Assembly (NCBI RefSeq): GCF_022133705.1
Contig: NZ_JAKNHJ010000008.1
Location: 1-64,000, forward strand
DNA: 64,000 nucleotides
Origin: Varibaculum cambriense
Lineage (GTDB): Bacteria; Actinomycetota; Actinomycetes; Actinomycetales; Actinomycetaceae
Reading direction: 5' to 3'
Shown: in pieces, positions 42,885 to 54,400 of the stretch
Layout: each line of letters starts with the position of its first letter
How positions within the stretch are numbered: the stretch's first letter is position 1
Notes under the pieces: model-generated
Seen by the model: the letters and a program-made list of their open reading frames with translations, nothing else
The model's database searches: none
What the model was told of the DNA's origin: nothing
Position numbers and translations under genes: made by a program

Positions 42885-44543
42885 ATGAGTCAAACTGCTC
42901 TGCCCACTCCGGAGATTCGCAGTGAAGATACCGCTCCTTGGGCGGTGACTTTGAATGTGGGGTCGTCGCTGGCGAATGAAACTGGTTCCTGGCGTACCGA
43001 ACGTCCGGTTTATGTGTCCATGCTGCCCCCTTGTAATAAGGCTTGCCCCGCTGGTGAAAACGTCCAGGCTTGGCTTTACCACGCCGAGGAGGGCGACTAC
43101 GAGGCCGCTTGGCGGGAAATCATGGTAAACAATCCGTTACCTGCCACTATGGGACGGGTTTGCTACCATCCTTGCCAAACTGCCTGTAACCGCGGGCAAA
43201 TGGACGAGGCCGTAGGCATTAACGCGATTGAGCGTTTCCTGGGCGATAAGGCCATTGCAGAGGGCTGGAATGTAACTATAGATGCGGCTCCCACCGGTAA
43301 ACACGTACTGGTAGTGGGAGCCGGGCCTTCCGGGCTGTCTGCTGCCTATCACCTGCGCCGCCTCGGTCACGAAGTCACCGTAAAAGAAGCCGGGCCGATG
43401 GCGGGCGGGATGATGCGTTTTGGGATCCCTAAGTATCGTCTGCCCCGCGAGGTGCTCGATGCCGAGATTAAACGGATCGAAGACCTGGGGGTACGTTTCG
43501 AGTTCAATGCCAAAGTCGAAAATGTTGACGATGTGGCCGATGACTTCGATGCCGTATTTTTGGCGGTCGGTGCCCATATTGGGCGTCACGCCGATATTCC
43601 TGCTGGTGGCTCTGCGAAAGTTATGGACGCGGTTCAGCTGCTTGCCGATATGGAGGGCGAGGACAAGCCGATGCTAGGGCGGCGGGTTGTTATCTATGGC
43701 GGGGGTAATACCGCGATTGATGCTGCTCGCACCGCGAAGCGTTTGGGCGCAGAGGAAGCGGTGATTGTGTATCGTCGTAACCGTGACCGGATGCCTGCCC
43801 ACGATTCTGAGGTTACAGAAGCCGAAGAAGAGGGGATCATGATGCGGTGGCTGTCCACCATCAAACATATTGATGGCGGCAAGCTTACGGTAGAGAAAAT
43901 GGAGCTGGACGAGAACGGCTTCCCCCAACCGACCGGTGAGTTTGAAGAACTCGGCGCCGATTCGGTGGTAATGGCGCTAGGTCAGGAATCTGATTTAGGT
44001 TTGGTGGAGCGTGCCCGCGATATCGAAATCGAAAAGGGAGTCGTCCAGGTTAACTCGCAGATGATGACCGGGCGTCACGGCGTGTTTGCCGGCGGGGACA
44101 TGGTTCCTTCCGAGCGTACAGTTACGGTGGCGATTGGTCACGGCAAGAAAGCTGCTCGCTATATTGACGCTTTCCTGCACGGCACCGAGTACCACAAGCC
44201 CCCGATCACCGGAGATGCCACTTATGATCGGCTTACTAACTGGTATTACGCGGATGCTCCGCACCGGGTGCGCGCCAAGATTGAATCTGCCCGGCGCTCC
44301 TCGACCTTTGACGAGGTTGTGCAAGGCTTAGATCAAGAGTCTGCCCTATTTGAGGCGCGGCGCTGCATGTCTTGTGGTAACTGTTTCGGTTGCGATAACT
44401 GTTTCGGGGTTTGTCCTGATAACGCCATCAAGAAGATTAAGCCGGGCGAGTACGAGTTCAAGTATGACTACTGTAAGGGCTGCGGGATTTGCGCTGAAGA
44501 GTGTCCTTGTGGCTCCATCTTGATGATTCCAGAGGAAAACTAG
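42885..44543 (+). CDS. GltD-like FAD/NADPH oxidoreductase fused to a 2[4Fe-4S] ferredoxin
   Basis: A 552-residue protein. The N-terminus has cluster Cys motifs (CNKACPAGENVQAW, CYHPCQTACNRG), then GAGPSGLSAAYHL (FAD) near residue 145 and GGGNTAIDAARTAKRLGA (NADPH) near 270, as in the glutamate-synthase small subunit. From about residue 495 two ferredoxin clusters follow (CMSCGNCFGCDNC and CKGCGICAEECPCG). It starts directly after the beta-subunit stop. It probably passes electrons between the reduced oxidoreductase and NAD(P). It ends just before a convergent gene. Confidence 0.85.
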   Translation: MSQTALPTPEIRSEDTAPWAVTLNVGSSLANETGSWRTERPVYVSMLPPCNKACPAGENVQAWLYHAEEGDYEAAWREIMVNNPLPATMGRVCYHPCQTACNRGQMDEAVGINAIERFLGDKAIAEGWNVTIDAAPTGKHVLVVGAGPSGLSAAYHLRRLGHEVTVKEAGPMAGGMMRFGIPKYRLPREVLDAEIKRIEDLGVRFEFNAKVENVDDVADDFDAVFLAVGAHIGRHADIPAGGSAKVMDAVQLLADMEGEDKPMLGRRVVIYGGGNTAIDAARTAKRLGAEEAVIVYRRNRDRMPAHDSEVTEAEEEGIMMRWLSTIKHIDGGKLTVEKMELDENGFPQPTGEFEELGADSVVMALGQESDLGLVERARDIEIEKGVVQVNSQMMTGRHGVFAGGDMVPSERTVTVAIGHGKKAARYIDAFLHGTEYHKPPITGDATYDRLTNWYYADAPHRVRAKIESARRSSTFDEVVQGLDQESALFEARRCMSCGNCFGCDNCFGVCPDNAIKKIKPGEYEFKYDYCKGCGICAEECPCGSILMIPEEN

Positions 44544-45484
44544 CCGGTGATTAGGCGCGCCAAAGAGTAGATCGGAACCGCAATAAACAAAGTGGGTAGC
44601 AGGGCGAGGGTAAGTTGCCGCCAGCGGTAGTTTTTACCTGCCGGCACCATAAATAACGCGTTGATACAGGCGACTAACAGCCCAGATAGGAATCCTAAAC
44701 CCACCGTCATGATCCAGATCGCCAAGGCAGGATTGCGGTAGGCAAAGGGGATCGCTAGGGCTAAATCGGAGTATTGGTATAGCACAAAATACGTCAGCAA
44801 ACCCGAGGCGAGGATCCCGGCTACAGAGCAATATAGCCAGCGGAGACTGGCATATTTGGTGGGGAGTGCCAAGGTTAGGCAAGCTAGTCCCATGGCTGGC
44901 AGTGCTGCCATCGCCAGCAGGTTCATCGTGGGGTAGGCGATAGCCAGTCCCCAGGCCGATCCGGCTGCTACCAGCGCGCATCCAGCGATAGTGCTAGCTA
45001 GTGACCAGGTAGTTAAAGGGCGATGTTTTCCTCGGGTCATTTCGGCGATAAAAGCTGCCAGTACACACCAGGAAAGTACCAGTGGAACCCAGGTGAGATT
45101 ATTGGTTAAGAATGCGGCCAGCAGGCAGCCGATTCCGGCGATTACCACCACTAAGCCGGTTCGCCCCGGGCTGGGAGCCTGGGAGAGGCCACCCCAAGTT
45201 AGGGAGACCGCGATGGTCACCGCGGCGGCAGTGGCTACCGCTAAATAGGGGTTCCAATAGAGGAAAAAGAGCATCGCTAGGGGAGGTAGGGCAGCGAGTA
45301 GCGCTACCCACCAGCTGCGAGCAGCTATGGGAGAAACCGGGTTCGGGGTAGGTTTTTTCGCCGCACCTGCCAAGCCGGGCGCACTTTTTTGGGTGTTACT
45401 GCCGCTAGGGGCAGGGGAGTCTGCTGGCGCAGGCGGGTTCGCGCCGCTCGGGGTTGCCTGCGGTTTGGTTACCGAATCTTCCAT
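44540..45484 (-). CDS. Polytopic membrane protein with Pro-rich N-terminus
   Basis: A 314-residue protein of unknown family. The first 60 residues are Pro/Ala/Ser-rich, followed by about eight to nine hydrophobic segments ending near the C-terminus. It may be a transporter-like or envelope protein, but I can name no family. The ATG at 45484 was preferred over 45529 because GGGAGAG lies at suitable distance. It converges with the oxidoreductase operon, the stops sharing four bases. Confidence 0.55.
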   Translation of the reverse strand: MEDSVTKPQATPSGANPPAPADSPAPSGSNTQKSAPGLAGAAKKPTPNPVSPIAARSWWVALLAALPPLAMLFFLYWNPYLAVATAAAVTIAVSLTWGGLSQAPSPGRTGLVVVIAGIGCLLAAFLTNNLTWVPLVLSWCVLAAFIAEMTRGKHRPLTTWSLASTIAGCALVAAGSAWGLAIAYPTMNLLAMAALPAMGLACLTLALPTKYASLRWLYCSVAGILASGLLTYFVLYQYSDLALAIPFAYRNPALAIWIMTVGLGFLSGLLVACINALFMVPAGKNYRWRQLTLALLPTLFIAVPIYSLARLITG

Positions 45485-45571
45485 GTTTTCGATTCTCTCC
45501 CGGTTTTGCTCTTCGCCCAATTGCGTCACTTTTATAGCTTGTGCCTTACTTACTCTACTAGGCTGTAGCTC

Positions 45572-46354
45572 ATGATGGATTTACCTTTAGGCTTAGCGAA
45601 AGAATTAATCCCCCTGGCGTGGCTACTGGGGTCTTGGCGAGGGTGGGGAACCGCGCGTTTGCCTAAAGATCCGGATACTGAAAGCGCAGAGCGCGAGGAA
45701 TGCTTTATTTGGCAAGAAACTACTTTTCGCGCCACCGGGACGAGTCTGCAGCAAGCTACCCTTACCTGGTTGGCAGAGCCGGTTGCCGATAAACCGGATA
45801 TGCAAGCTGACGCCGCGACTGGCCTAAAGCAGTTGCGCCGTGGTGCTTTGCTTTGGCGGGAGGATACCTCTTGGCGAGTAACTGCTGCCGCCCCTGCCGA
45901 TAGTGAGCAAGAGGCGCGTTCGCGCTCTCGCCTGACTTCTGCTGGCGGCCCCTACACCGCCGAGGTTTCTTGGGAGGCGGTCTCGATGGGGCCGCGGATC
46001 ATGATTTCTTCTCGCCGCGCCCCTGCCCCCTTTGAGCAGCTTTCGCGCATGATGGGATTAGTTTCTTCGGAACTGTTCTGGGCGCAAGATTCGGTTCTTC
46101 CAGGTCAAGAGGCCGAATCTGATTTTTCGGCGCGTCTGTTGCGTCTTCCCGTCGGAGAGGAGACTTTGAGCGCACCCGGGGTGACATCTTTGCCCGCTGG
46201 GGAAGATCCGCGCAACGATCTAGATAAAGAGGAAGCCGCCGGGGCTACAGGGGAAGCTAAAGAGGAAAAAGATGCCGAGCAGGCCGCCGGCAGGCAGGAA
46301 GCTGCTGATTCCCGCGAGGAAACTCCGGGTATTAGCGGGGAAGAAGGAGCCTAA
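45572..46354 (+). CDS. Nitrobindin/THAP4-like (FABP family) protein with acidic tail
   Basis: A 260-residue protein. LAWLLGSWRGWGTARLP, the TFRATGTSLQQATLTWLAEP barrel and the SWEAVSMGPRIMISSRRAP segment fit the heme-binding nitrobindin-like barrel found in actinobacteria. Residues after 200 form an acidic Glu/Ala/Gly/Asp-rich tail not seen in the usual 160-200-residue members. Two adjacent ATGs (45572, 45575) are possible starts and no clear ribosome-binding site is seen. It is often next to YgfZ in this phylum, as here. Confidence 0.75.
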   Translation: MMDLPLGLAKELIPLAWLLGSWRGWGTARLPKDPDTESAEREECFIWQETTFRATGTSLQQATLTWLAEPVADKPDMQADAATGLKQLRRGALLWREDTSWRVTAAAPADSEQEARSRSRLTSAGGPYTAEVSWEAVSMGPRIMISSRRAPAPFEQLSRMMGLVSSELFWAQDSVLPGQEAESDFSARLLRLPVGEETLSAPGVTSLPAGEDPRNDLDKEEAAGATGEAKEEKDAEQAAGRQEAADSREETPGISGEEGA

Positions 46355-46356
46355 TA

Positions 46357-47472
46357 GTGACTTTTGTAGACAACCAAGTGGCTTTGCGGGCCGGATTCGG
46401 GATCGCGGAAACCGAGCTCCAGGTGCTTACCGTGTCTGGGATAGATGCCCCCTCCTGGCTAACCACCCTATCTTCGCAAGTCGTAACCGGTATGTCTGCG
46501 GGCGAGAGCCGGGAAATGCTCTTCCTGGATGCCAACGGCCGGGTCAAATTTGCGGCTGGAATTGTTTGGGCGGGCGAGGTTGCTTGGCTGTTTACCGCGG
46601 ATGCGTCGGCTTTGGCGCAGTTTTTAGAATCCATGAAATTTATGTCCCGCGTGGAAGTTACCGTCCGCGAGGAGCTTTCGGTTTGGGGATTTTTCGCCCC
46701 CAGCCTCGCTGAGGAAGTGCTGAGACAGCTTGGGCCGATTTGGGCAGATCCTTGGCCGGGAATAACAGCTGGTGGCACCGCCTATTCTCCGCGCGCCCTC
46801 GCTCATCCCGGGCGAGATTACCCCGCGCGTCTCGGGGTGATTCCCGTTGCGGATACCGCTAAGGTGCACGCCGAATTGCGTAGCCGTTGGGAACAGCTTT
46901 CTTGGCCGCAAGAAACTACGGACGGTTACAGCCTGGCGGCTCCGGTATATGCTGCCGAGGCCGATTGGCGGGCTTTGCGGATAGCGGCTTGGCGTCCCTA
47001 CGGCTCAGATGTTGACCCGCGCGCTTTGCCACATGAACTTGATTGGTTACGCACGGCGGTTCACCTTAATAAGGGATGCTACTGCGGACAGGAGACGGTG
47101 GCGCGCATCGTTAACCTGGGGCATCCTCCGCGCCGAGCGGTGTTTTTGCATCTGGATGGTAGTTCCTCTTTGTTGCCTCCTGCGGGTGCAGAGCTTTTCT
47201 CCGGGAGCCGCAAGGTAGGTAGCGTGCGGGTAAGCGCGAATCATTTTGAGGACGGCCCCATTGGTCTCGGCTTAATTAAACGGAGCGCTCCTACTGGAGA
47301 TCTCACGGTCTGTTGGCAAGAGGACGGGGAAGAGCACTCTTTGGCGGCGGCGGTGACCCCAATTGGGGATCCCTCTGGGGTTTCCTGGCAGGGACAGTCC
47401 CGCATTGATCGGAAAGCCTTTTCTGAAGCTTCTCTGCCTGGCGGTTCCGGATCATTAAATATTGCAGGCTAG
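46357..47472 (+). CDS. Folate-binding YgfZ-family protein
   Basis: A 371-residue protein of the GcvT-like folate-binding family that helps maintain some iron-sulfur enzymes. The signature KGCYCGQETVARIVN is present near residue 240, with a C-terminal beta-barrel part. It starts with GTG at 46357, two bases after the upstream stop, with GGAG before it, and is followed nine bases later by the dtd start. A role in Fe-S upkeep fits the cluster-rich oxidoreductase upstream, but that link is only suggestive. Confidence 0.87.
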   Translation: MTFVDNQVALRAGFGIAETELQVLTVSGIDAPSWLTTLSSQVVTGMSAGESREMLFLDANGRVKFAAGIVWAGEVAWLFTADASALAQFLESMKFMSRVEVTVREELSVWGFFAPSLAEEVLRQLGPIWADPWPGITAGGTAYSPRALAHPGRDYPARLGVIPVADTAKVHAELRSRWEQLSWPQETTDGYSLAAPVYAAEADWRALRIAAWRPYGSDVDPRALPHELDWLRTAVHLNKGCYCGQETVARIVNLGHPPRRAVFLHLDGSSSLLPPAGAELFSGSRKVGSVRVSANHFEDGPIGLGLIKRSAPTGDLTVCWQEDGEEHSLAAAVTPIGDPSGVSWQGQSRIDRKAFSEASLPGGSGSLNIAG

Positions 47473-47481
47473 GAGGCTCTT

Positions 47482-47916
47482 TTGCGTACCTTAATTCAGA
47501 GGGCACTTTCGGCTGAGGTTACGGTCGATGGTAAAACGGTTGGGAGGCTGGCTTGCCCCGGCCTGGTAGCTTTCGTGGGGATAACCCCCGGTGATGGGCA
47601 AGAACAGATTGATTGGACGGTGCGCCGCCTACTTAATCAACAGATTTTTGAGGACGGCTCTTCAGTGCTGGAGTCGGGGGCACCCCTGCTGGTGGTTTCC
47701 CAGTTCACCCTGTATGGTTCGGTGCGCAAGGGACGCCGCCCTTCCTGGACTTATGCGGCTAAGGGCGAGGTGGCACATCCTATTTTTGACAAACTAGTTG
47801 CGGATTTGCGCGCTGGTGGCGCGGAGGTTGAAACCGGAGTCTTCGGCGCGATGATGCAGGTGTCTTTAGTTAATGATGGGCCTTATACTTTGTGGCTGGC
47901 CAAGGAACCCCAGTAA
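47482..47916 (+). CDS. dtd: D-aminoacyl-tRNA deacylase
   Basis: A 144-residue proofreading enzyme that removes D-amino acids (and Gly from tRNA-Ala) from charged tRNA. It opens with RTLIQRALSAEVTVDG and has the VVSQFTLYG motif near residue 78 and a late NDGPYTLWL in place of the usual NxGPVT. It starts with TTG at 47482, supported by AGGAGG just before it. Length is normal for the family. Confidence 0.92.
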   Translation: MRTLIQRALSAEVTVDGKTVGRLACPGLVAFVGITPGDGQEQIDWTVRRLLNQQIFEDGSSVLESGAPLLVVSQFTLYGSVRKGRRPSWTYAAKGEVAHPIFDKLVADLRAGGAEVETGVFGAMMQVSLVNDGPYTLWLAKEPQ

Positions 47917-48410
47917 CGAGTCAGCTAACGTAGTTGGCTAGGTTTACCAAGCAGTGCTGTCTTCGGTTTAGGCTGGTCGTTAAAACTAGTTTAATTATTA
48001 AGGAATACCCAGTTCGATAACCATAAAATCCCTTAATGATTTTTAATGTTAATTCGCAATTGATGCAGGTCTTTTGTCCTGTGAGTCTGTGCACTTTTCA
48101 TGGCAGCCTCAGATGGAAGACGCAACTAAATTCCCTGTTGAAAGTGCGCTAACTTCCAACAATTACCCCGGTACCCGCGGTTTACCTCTATAACTCTCTT
48201 GCGTTGTTCTATGAAAATCTTGTAAGATGGTAAGTGTATTAAAATAAGTTAACTACACCTAGACAAGTTAATAGTGTTCCTGTCGGCATTGACAACAGGC
48301 CAGGTCCCTCCAGGCGGGGCGTTTGGGCGTGACATAACCCAGGCGAACGCCTCGTCAGGATCTGTTGGTGGAGATGTCGATCCCTCCTTCTAGTAGACAC
48401 AGGATGAATA
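47917..48410. other. Leader region of the giant surface protein gene
   Basis: About 490 AT-rich bases without a coding frame. A possible promoter TTGCGT (48199-48204), 18-base spacer, TAAGAT (48223-48228) lies about 180 bases before the start codon. A long 5' leader would follow, holding an imperfect GC-rich hairpin around 48313-48352 (GGCGTT...AACGCC with inner TGGG...CCCA). I see nothing else, and no sortase gene. Confidence 0.4.
48199..48228 (+). promoter_or_regulatory. Candidate promoter of the surface protein gene
   Basis: TTGCGT and TAAGAT with an 18-base spacer. Four of six and four of six positions match consensus. The start site would give a leader of about 175 bases. Confidence 0.35.
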
Positions 48411-51400
48411 ATGATTAACAGTCAAACTGCTAAATTGTTGCGGCGTTGGATCGTCGCTGGATTAGCTGCTGCATTAGCCCTGGCATGGACTATCACCACC
48501 TTGGTAGCCCCCTCCCAGGCCTCCGATACGGAGAATGCCCAATTAGCAAAAGATTTCAAAGCCGTAGAAACCGGCATGAATTTCCAGGAGCAAAAGGACG
48601 GCAAGTGGGATATTGCTAATCCCCCGTTCGCCTTTGCGGATCTCGGTAGTTTCTACTACAAACAGTTCGTTCCCAATAACACCGATGCTCAAAAGCGTAC
48701 TTGGTTCGCTGCCCGAGATCAGGCGAACTACTGGCAGCTTGGCGGCGGCGTTAGCTTGAATGGCGAGAACTCCAGCTATGTCTCACCCTATCTAATGGTG
48801 AAAGACCCGAGTTCGGTGAATTGGGATGTCCGTAGCCAAGGTGCCCGGCAACAGGCTCCCGAATATATCACCAGCGCCCTGTGTGTGCAGCCCGGTGTGG
48901 GCATGGATCGCTCCTGGCTCGATCCGGTCAAGCCCGGTCATAAAAATCACGCGCTTAAAGTTGCGATTGATGCGAATGAAGGTGTCGGGGTTGTGGGCAA
49001 GTACGACCATCGCCTGGTAATGGATCCCGAAATTCAGACACAGCTCAAAGCACTAGCCTATTTGTACAATGGCGGCGATCGCCGGTTGATGAATGTCGAT
49101 ACCCGATTCCCGGCAGGAAAAGACTTTTACGAACAGAACAAGATCCTGATTGAGGAACACAAAGCGGCTCTGCAACTCATGAATCAGGTAAAGGGCGCGG
49201 AGAAGAATGCAGTCGCCCAAGCGATGATTTGGGCGATTGAAACCAGAACTCCGGCAAACCGGATTGTTATTACCTACGCGAATAATACGGTAAACAGTAG
49301 GCTGACAGCTATCGCGCAGCAGCTGCTACCCCACATCCAAAATATTGCTAAATCGGAAATTAAGATGTGGCAGGCCTATCAGGCACTGAAAGATCAGCAG
49401 ATCGCGAATGAACAGGCCTACAAAGAGGCTTTGGCTAAATGGAAAGCGGAAACCGCTGACAGTATGGCCAAAGATGAAGCTGCCTACCAAAATAATAAGC
49501 AGCTACTGGAATCGATCAAGCTCAGCGTTACCCGCGCCGATGACACTCACTTCCGGGTAAACCTGATTGGTAGCTCAGAGGCCATTGCCCTGTTACAGCA
49601 GGCTAAGGGTAGCCTGCAGATCAGCGGCTCGGATAACTTAGTGCTGCCCGCCGACACCTCCATCGCCAAAGCTGCTTCGCCGGGCGGGATTTTAGTGGGC
49701 GTTAAATTTGATGACGCTGCCGCTTGTTCCGGAACTGTCCAGAAGGCAAATATCAATGCGTCCTTCAAGGGTAGTATCGAACTTACTCGTACCTACATTT
49801 TCAACCCTGATAAAACTGTTTACGTTGACTTCCAGTCCCAGGTGAACCTCGGCAAATATGCAGTAGCCGTTTCCGGTTCTGCCTCCAGTTCTTTCGAATT
49901 CACCTCTACCTGCCCGGTGGCTCCGGAGCCTAGCATCGGCACCACTTTGGAAGGCAGCGATGGAGCTAAAACAATCGATACTGCTGGTAAAGCCGATACC
50001 GATACCGTGACCCTTATCGACAAGGTAGCCTTTAAGAATCTTAAGGGCGGACAGAACTATGTCATTAAAGGTGAACTGGTAGATGGTGATGGCAATAGCG
50101 TTGGAGTAACTGGCGTCAGCGATCCTTTCGATCCCAAAGCCTCTGGTGCTAGCGACAATGGCAGTGGCTACTATTCCGGAACCGTCAACATTAAGTTCCA
50201 GGTACCAGTAGCTAAAATCCGTGAAAACGCGAAACTGGTAGCTTTTGAGACCCTATATCAGGGAACGAATCCAGAAAGTGGCACTAAGGCTGCCGAGCAC
50301 AAAGATAAGACGGACGAAAAACAGACCGTAACCGAGAAACCCCGCATCGGTACCAGTGCGAAGGCACAAGGTGACTCCACCGATGAAGGTAAAGTAGCGG
50401 TACCGGAAGAAGGTAGCGACGTCCTCATTAAAGACACGGTCACCTGGAACAAGTTGAAGCCCGGCACCTACACCCTCAGCGGACAGCTAATGAAGAAGGT
50501 AGGCGACCAGGTAGTGCCCGTACCGGGCACCAATGCCTCCAAGAACTTCACCGTAAACGCGGGAGAGCTAAAGGGCACCCAGGAACTAACGTTCACCCTG
50601 CCTGCTAAGCAAATCGAAGCTGGCGCCTCCTATGTGGTTTACGAAAAAGTATTCAAAGGTGCCGACAACACTGCTGGTATCCTCGTGGCATCCCACGAAG
50701 ATCCCAACGACAAGGGACAGACCGTCTCGGTGAACCCGAAGCAGCACAAGCTGCCCACCATTGAGACCAAAGCGTGGGTACGCGACGACGGAAACTCATT
50801 AATCAGCTCGGTTGAGGCCGATGGTCAAGACTTCAAAGTCAAAGACCAGATCACTTACAAAGACCTCAAACCCGGCACCTACACTGCCTTCGCTACTCTG
50901 GTTAATAAAGATAACCGCGAAGAAATCATTGCCAGTGGACGGCAAGTCTTCACCAACGGCAGCGAAAATGGCTCTACTTTGGTAGAGCTGACAGTTCCTG
51001 GTTCCAAGGTAAAGGCTGATGGCAAGTATGTGGTGTTCGAGCGCATCTACCAAGGCGAGCAAACTAGCGAGCCCAGCGGTGAACCCTACGCGAAACACGA
51101 GGAAATCACCGATGGTTCCCAAACCATTACCGTAACCCCGAAGAATCCGGTACCCGCCGAGTTCAAGATCGTTAAAAAGACCGTCGGGGGCAACACCGAT
51201 AGTGATCGGGCATTCGACTTCGATGTAAGCTGTGACGGGTTTAAGACCACCGCCACCGTGTTGGTGCGCAAAGGCAAAACCCAAGGCGAGACCACCGTCT
51301 CTAACAAGGCACTAACCAGCGGTATGAGCTGCCAGGTAAGCGAACGGGCAGTACAAGATAACCAGAATACGGTGAAAGTTAAGTTCTCGGGGAACGGGAT

Positions 51401-54400
51401 CAACAGCGACGGTACCGTTGCGAAGTTCAACCTAACCGAGGACAACGCTAAGACCGTCGTGGTGACTGCCACCAACACTTACACGCCGAAAGAAGCAAAA
51501 TTCACCGTTCGCAAGAACGTAGAAGCAGCCGGGGTAACCCACTTCAGTGTGCCGAACTCCTTCGACTTCTCCTACCAGTGTGACGGCGACGCTTCCTGGA
51601 AGGCCATACCTAGCTTGAAAGCAGGCGAAACCTCCGCGGCCATCAAAGTAAAGCCCGGCGTAACCTGCAAGATCAAGGAAAATAGTGCGACCCCGGAGAA
51701 CTTGGACCGGCAACTGCAATGGCAAGGCGCCCAAAGCGTGGCCGACGGAGAAGCAACCTTCAAGGCTGAAGCTGCTAACCAGCTCGCCCTAGTTGCCACC
51801 AACACCTACACCGAGAAGACCGGGCAACTGGAAATCTCCAAGCAGGTAGTAGATGGAACCGCCGGTGCAGGCACCATTCCTGGCACGTTCGAAATGAAAT
51901 ACATTTGTGCCACCGGACAGAAAGCCGAAAGCGTAACCAAGAAGCTTACCTCCATTAGCGTAAACAAAGGTGGAAGCGCAACCATCACTGGTATTCCAGT
52001 TGGTTCCCAGTGTGCAGTCTACGAAGATACCACCGGTATCAACGTACCGAACACCACTTTGACCACCACGTTTAACGGTAAAGCGCCTCAGCAAGTAACT
52101 ATCGGGGGGCAGGTACTGCACAACGCGGCACTATCCAACCCGATTAAAGCCGGCGAAAGCCAAAAAGCTACCATCAGCGTAGAAAACAAATACGTAAACC
52201 AAAAAGTTGGTGGCTTCGAGGTAGAGAAGCTAGTCGCCGGAGTAACAAACCCCGGCACCGTCCTCAAAGACGTAGCCTTCGACTTCGGATACTCCTGTGA
52301 GATTCCTGGCAATGCACATGCGGTTAAAGGCAGCTTCAAGCTCAAGCATGGTGAAACCTTCACCAGCGCTGACCCTGCCAACCCGCAGCTAAATAACCTG
52401 CCCGTAAACACCGTATGTAAAGTATGGGAAGAAACCCCTAAGTCCAGTGCAAATGCTGACTATGTAGGTTCTGAGCTACGGGCAAGTGCCACCAACGGTG
52501 CGGAAGTAACCGGAACCGACGGGAAACTAGAACTGACCATTAAGCTGAACAAAGCTGCAGCAAAAGCCAAGATTTTGGCTACTAACCAGTACAGCCAGCA
52601 GCTCGGTGGGTTCACTCTGAAGAAAGAAGTTCAAGGCAGCGCTGACCAGGCTCTGGATATTCAGTCCTACAAGTTCAAGCTGACCTACATGGACGGCACC
52701 AACACCCACGTGAAGGAGAAAACCATTCCTGCGGGCGGTGGTTCCTACTCCTTCTGGGGAGTACCGGTCGGCAGTCAAGTTCAGGTGGAAGAACTCGGCG
52801 CTATTGACAGCAAGGGTAAGTTCATTCCGGTAGACGAACTGTCTACTGCCAAAGTGAAGCACTCGATTAGCTGGAACGGCACCCAGGATGATTCCTCTAC
52901 CGCGTCCGCTAACATCTTCACCATCAACAAAGCGATGACTGAAGCACAGTGGAAAGAAAGCGGTAAGCAGGCGAACGTGGTAGTGAAAGCTACCAACGCC
53001 TACAAGGAGATCGAGCAAAAAGGTACCTTCTCCGTGCAGAAGACTTCGGTGAAGGTAGCCGGTGAAAGCGCTGATAAGGTAAAGGATCTACCCACTAGCT
53101 ACAAATTCACCTATGACTGCTCCGATGGCACCCACGGTAATATCCCCAACGTGAAACCGGGCGGTGAGCCGGTAGTGGCTCCCGCACAGTTCCGGGCAGG
53201 TACCGTCTGTACCGTAACTGAGCAGCAAGTCTTACCTAAAGGCACCAATGCCCAGACCGTGAGCTGGACAGTTGACGGTAAAGGCAAAGGCGTAGGTCCG
53301 GCCGCTGGAACCAGCGCGACTGTAACCATTGGTTCGGACGCGAAGACTCCGGTTGCCGTGCAGGCTGCTAACGAATATCAGACCCCCGATGAACCGAAGA
53401 TTGCTACTGAGCTAAAGGGCGAAGGACGCGATGGCAATATCGACCTGGTTGAGGACGCGGATCACACCTACACCCTGACCGATAAGATCAGCTACTGGAA
53501 CCTTGAGGTCGGCAAGACCTACAAGTTCTCCGGTGAGCTGGTAGTACCGAACGCGGATAAGACCGATGCCACCCGCACCGGAATCAAAGCCGAAAAGACA
53601 GTCACCATTACCACCCCAAGCGGAGTAGTGGAACTGCCATTCAAGCTGACCCAGGCAGATGTAGCCAAGTACTCGACGCTAGTCGCGTTCGAAAAGCTAG
53701 ACCTGCAGGTCGAAGGCGGATTCGAACCGGTCACTAAGCACGAAGACCCCAAGGACGACAACCAGACCAAGCAGGTCAATCCCTGGATCGCCACCGTGCT
53801 TACCGATGAAGGTGGAAACAAGCAGATCGATACTACCGGTAAAGCCGATAGCGATCACGTAACCCTGGTTGACACCGTGAAATACCGGAACCTAGAGGCC
53901 GGTAAGACCTACCACTTGACCGGGAAACTGGTCGATGGATCCGGAAACCCGATCGGGGTCAGCTCCACCTCCAAGGCATTCACTGTTCCTGGCGAGGCTG
54001 GAACCCTCCAGTCCGGTGAAACCAAGATGACCTTCCGGGTCACAGTGGGGCAGATCCGTCAGAACGCGAAACTGGTGGCATTCGAATACCTCCACCCAGG
54101 GCAACCGAACACCCCCGGTGATGAGACGGTAGTCACCAAGCACGAGGACCCGAATGATGAAAATCAGACGGTAAACGAAGGGCCGCGGGCGGCAACCACT
54201 GCTCAAAGCTCGACGGGTACCAAGGTATTCGACGCTAAGACCCCGGCCAAAGTGCTGGACCGCGTAACTTGGTCGAAACTGCCTGCCGGAAACTACGTGC
54301 TGGTTGGCACCTTGATGGACAAGGGAACCAAACAGCCGGTACCGAACGTAAATGCGGAAATCGTGAAGTTCACCGTTAGCAGCGGCGAGCTAAAGGGTAT

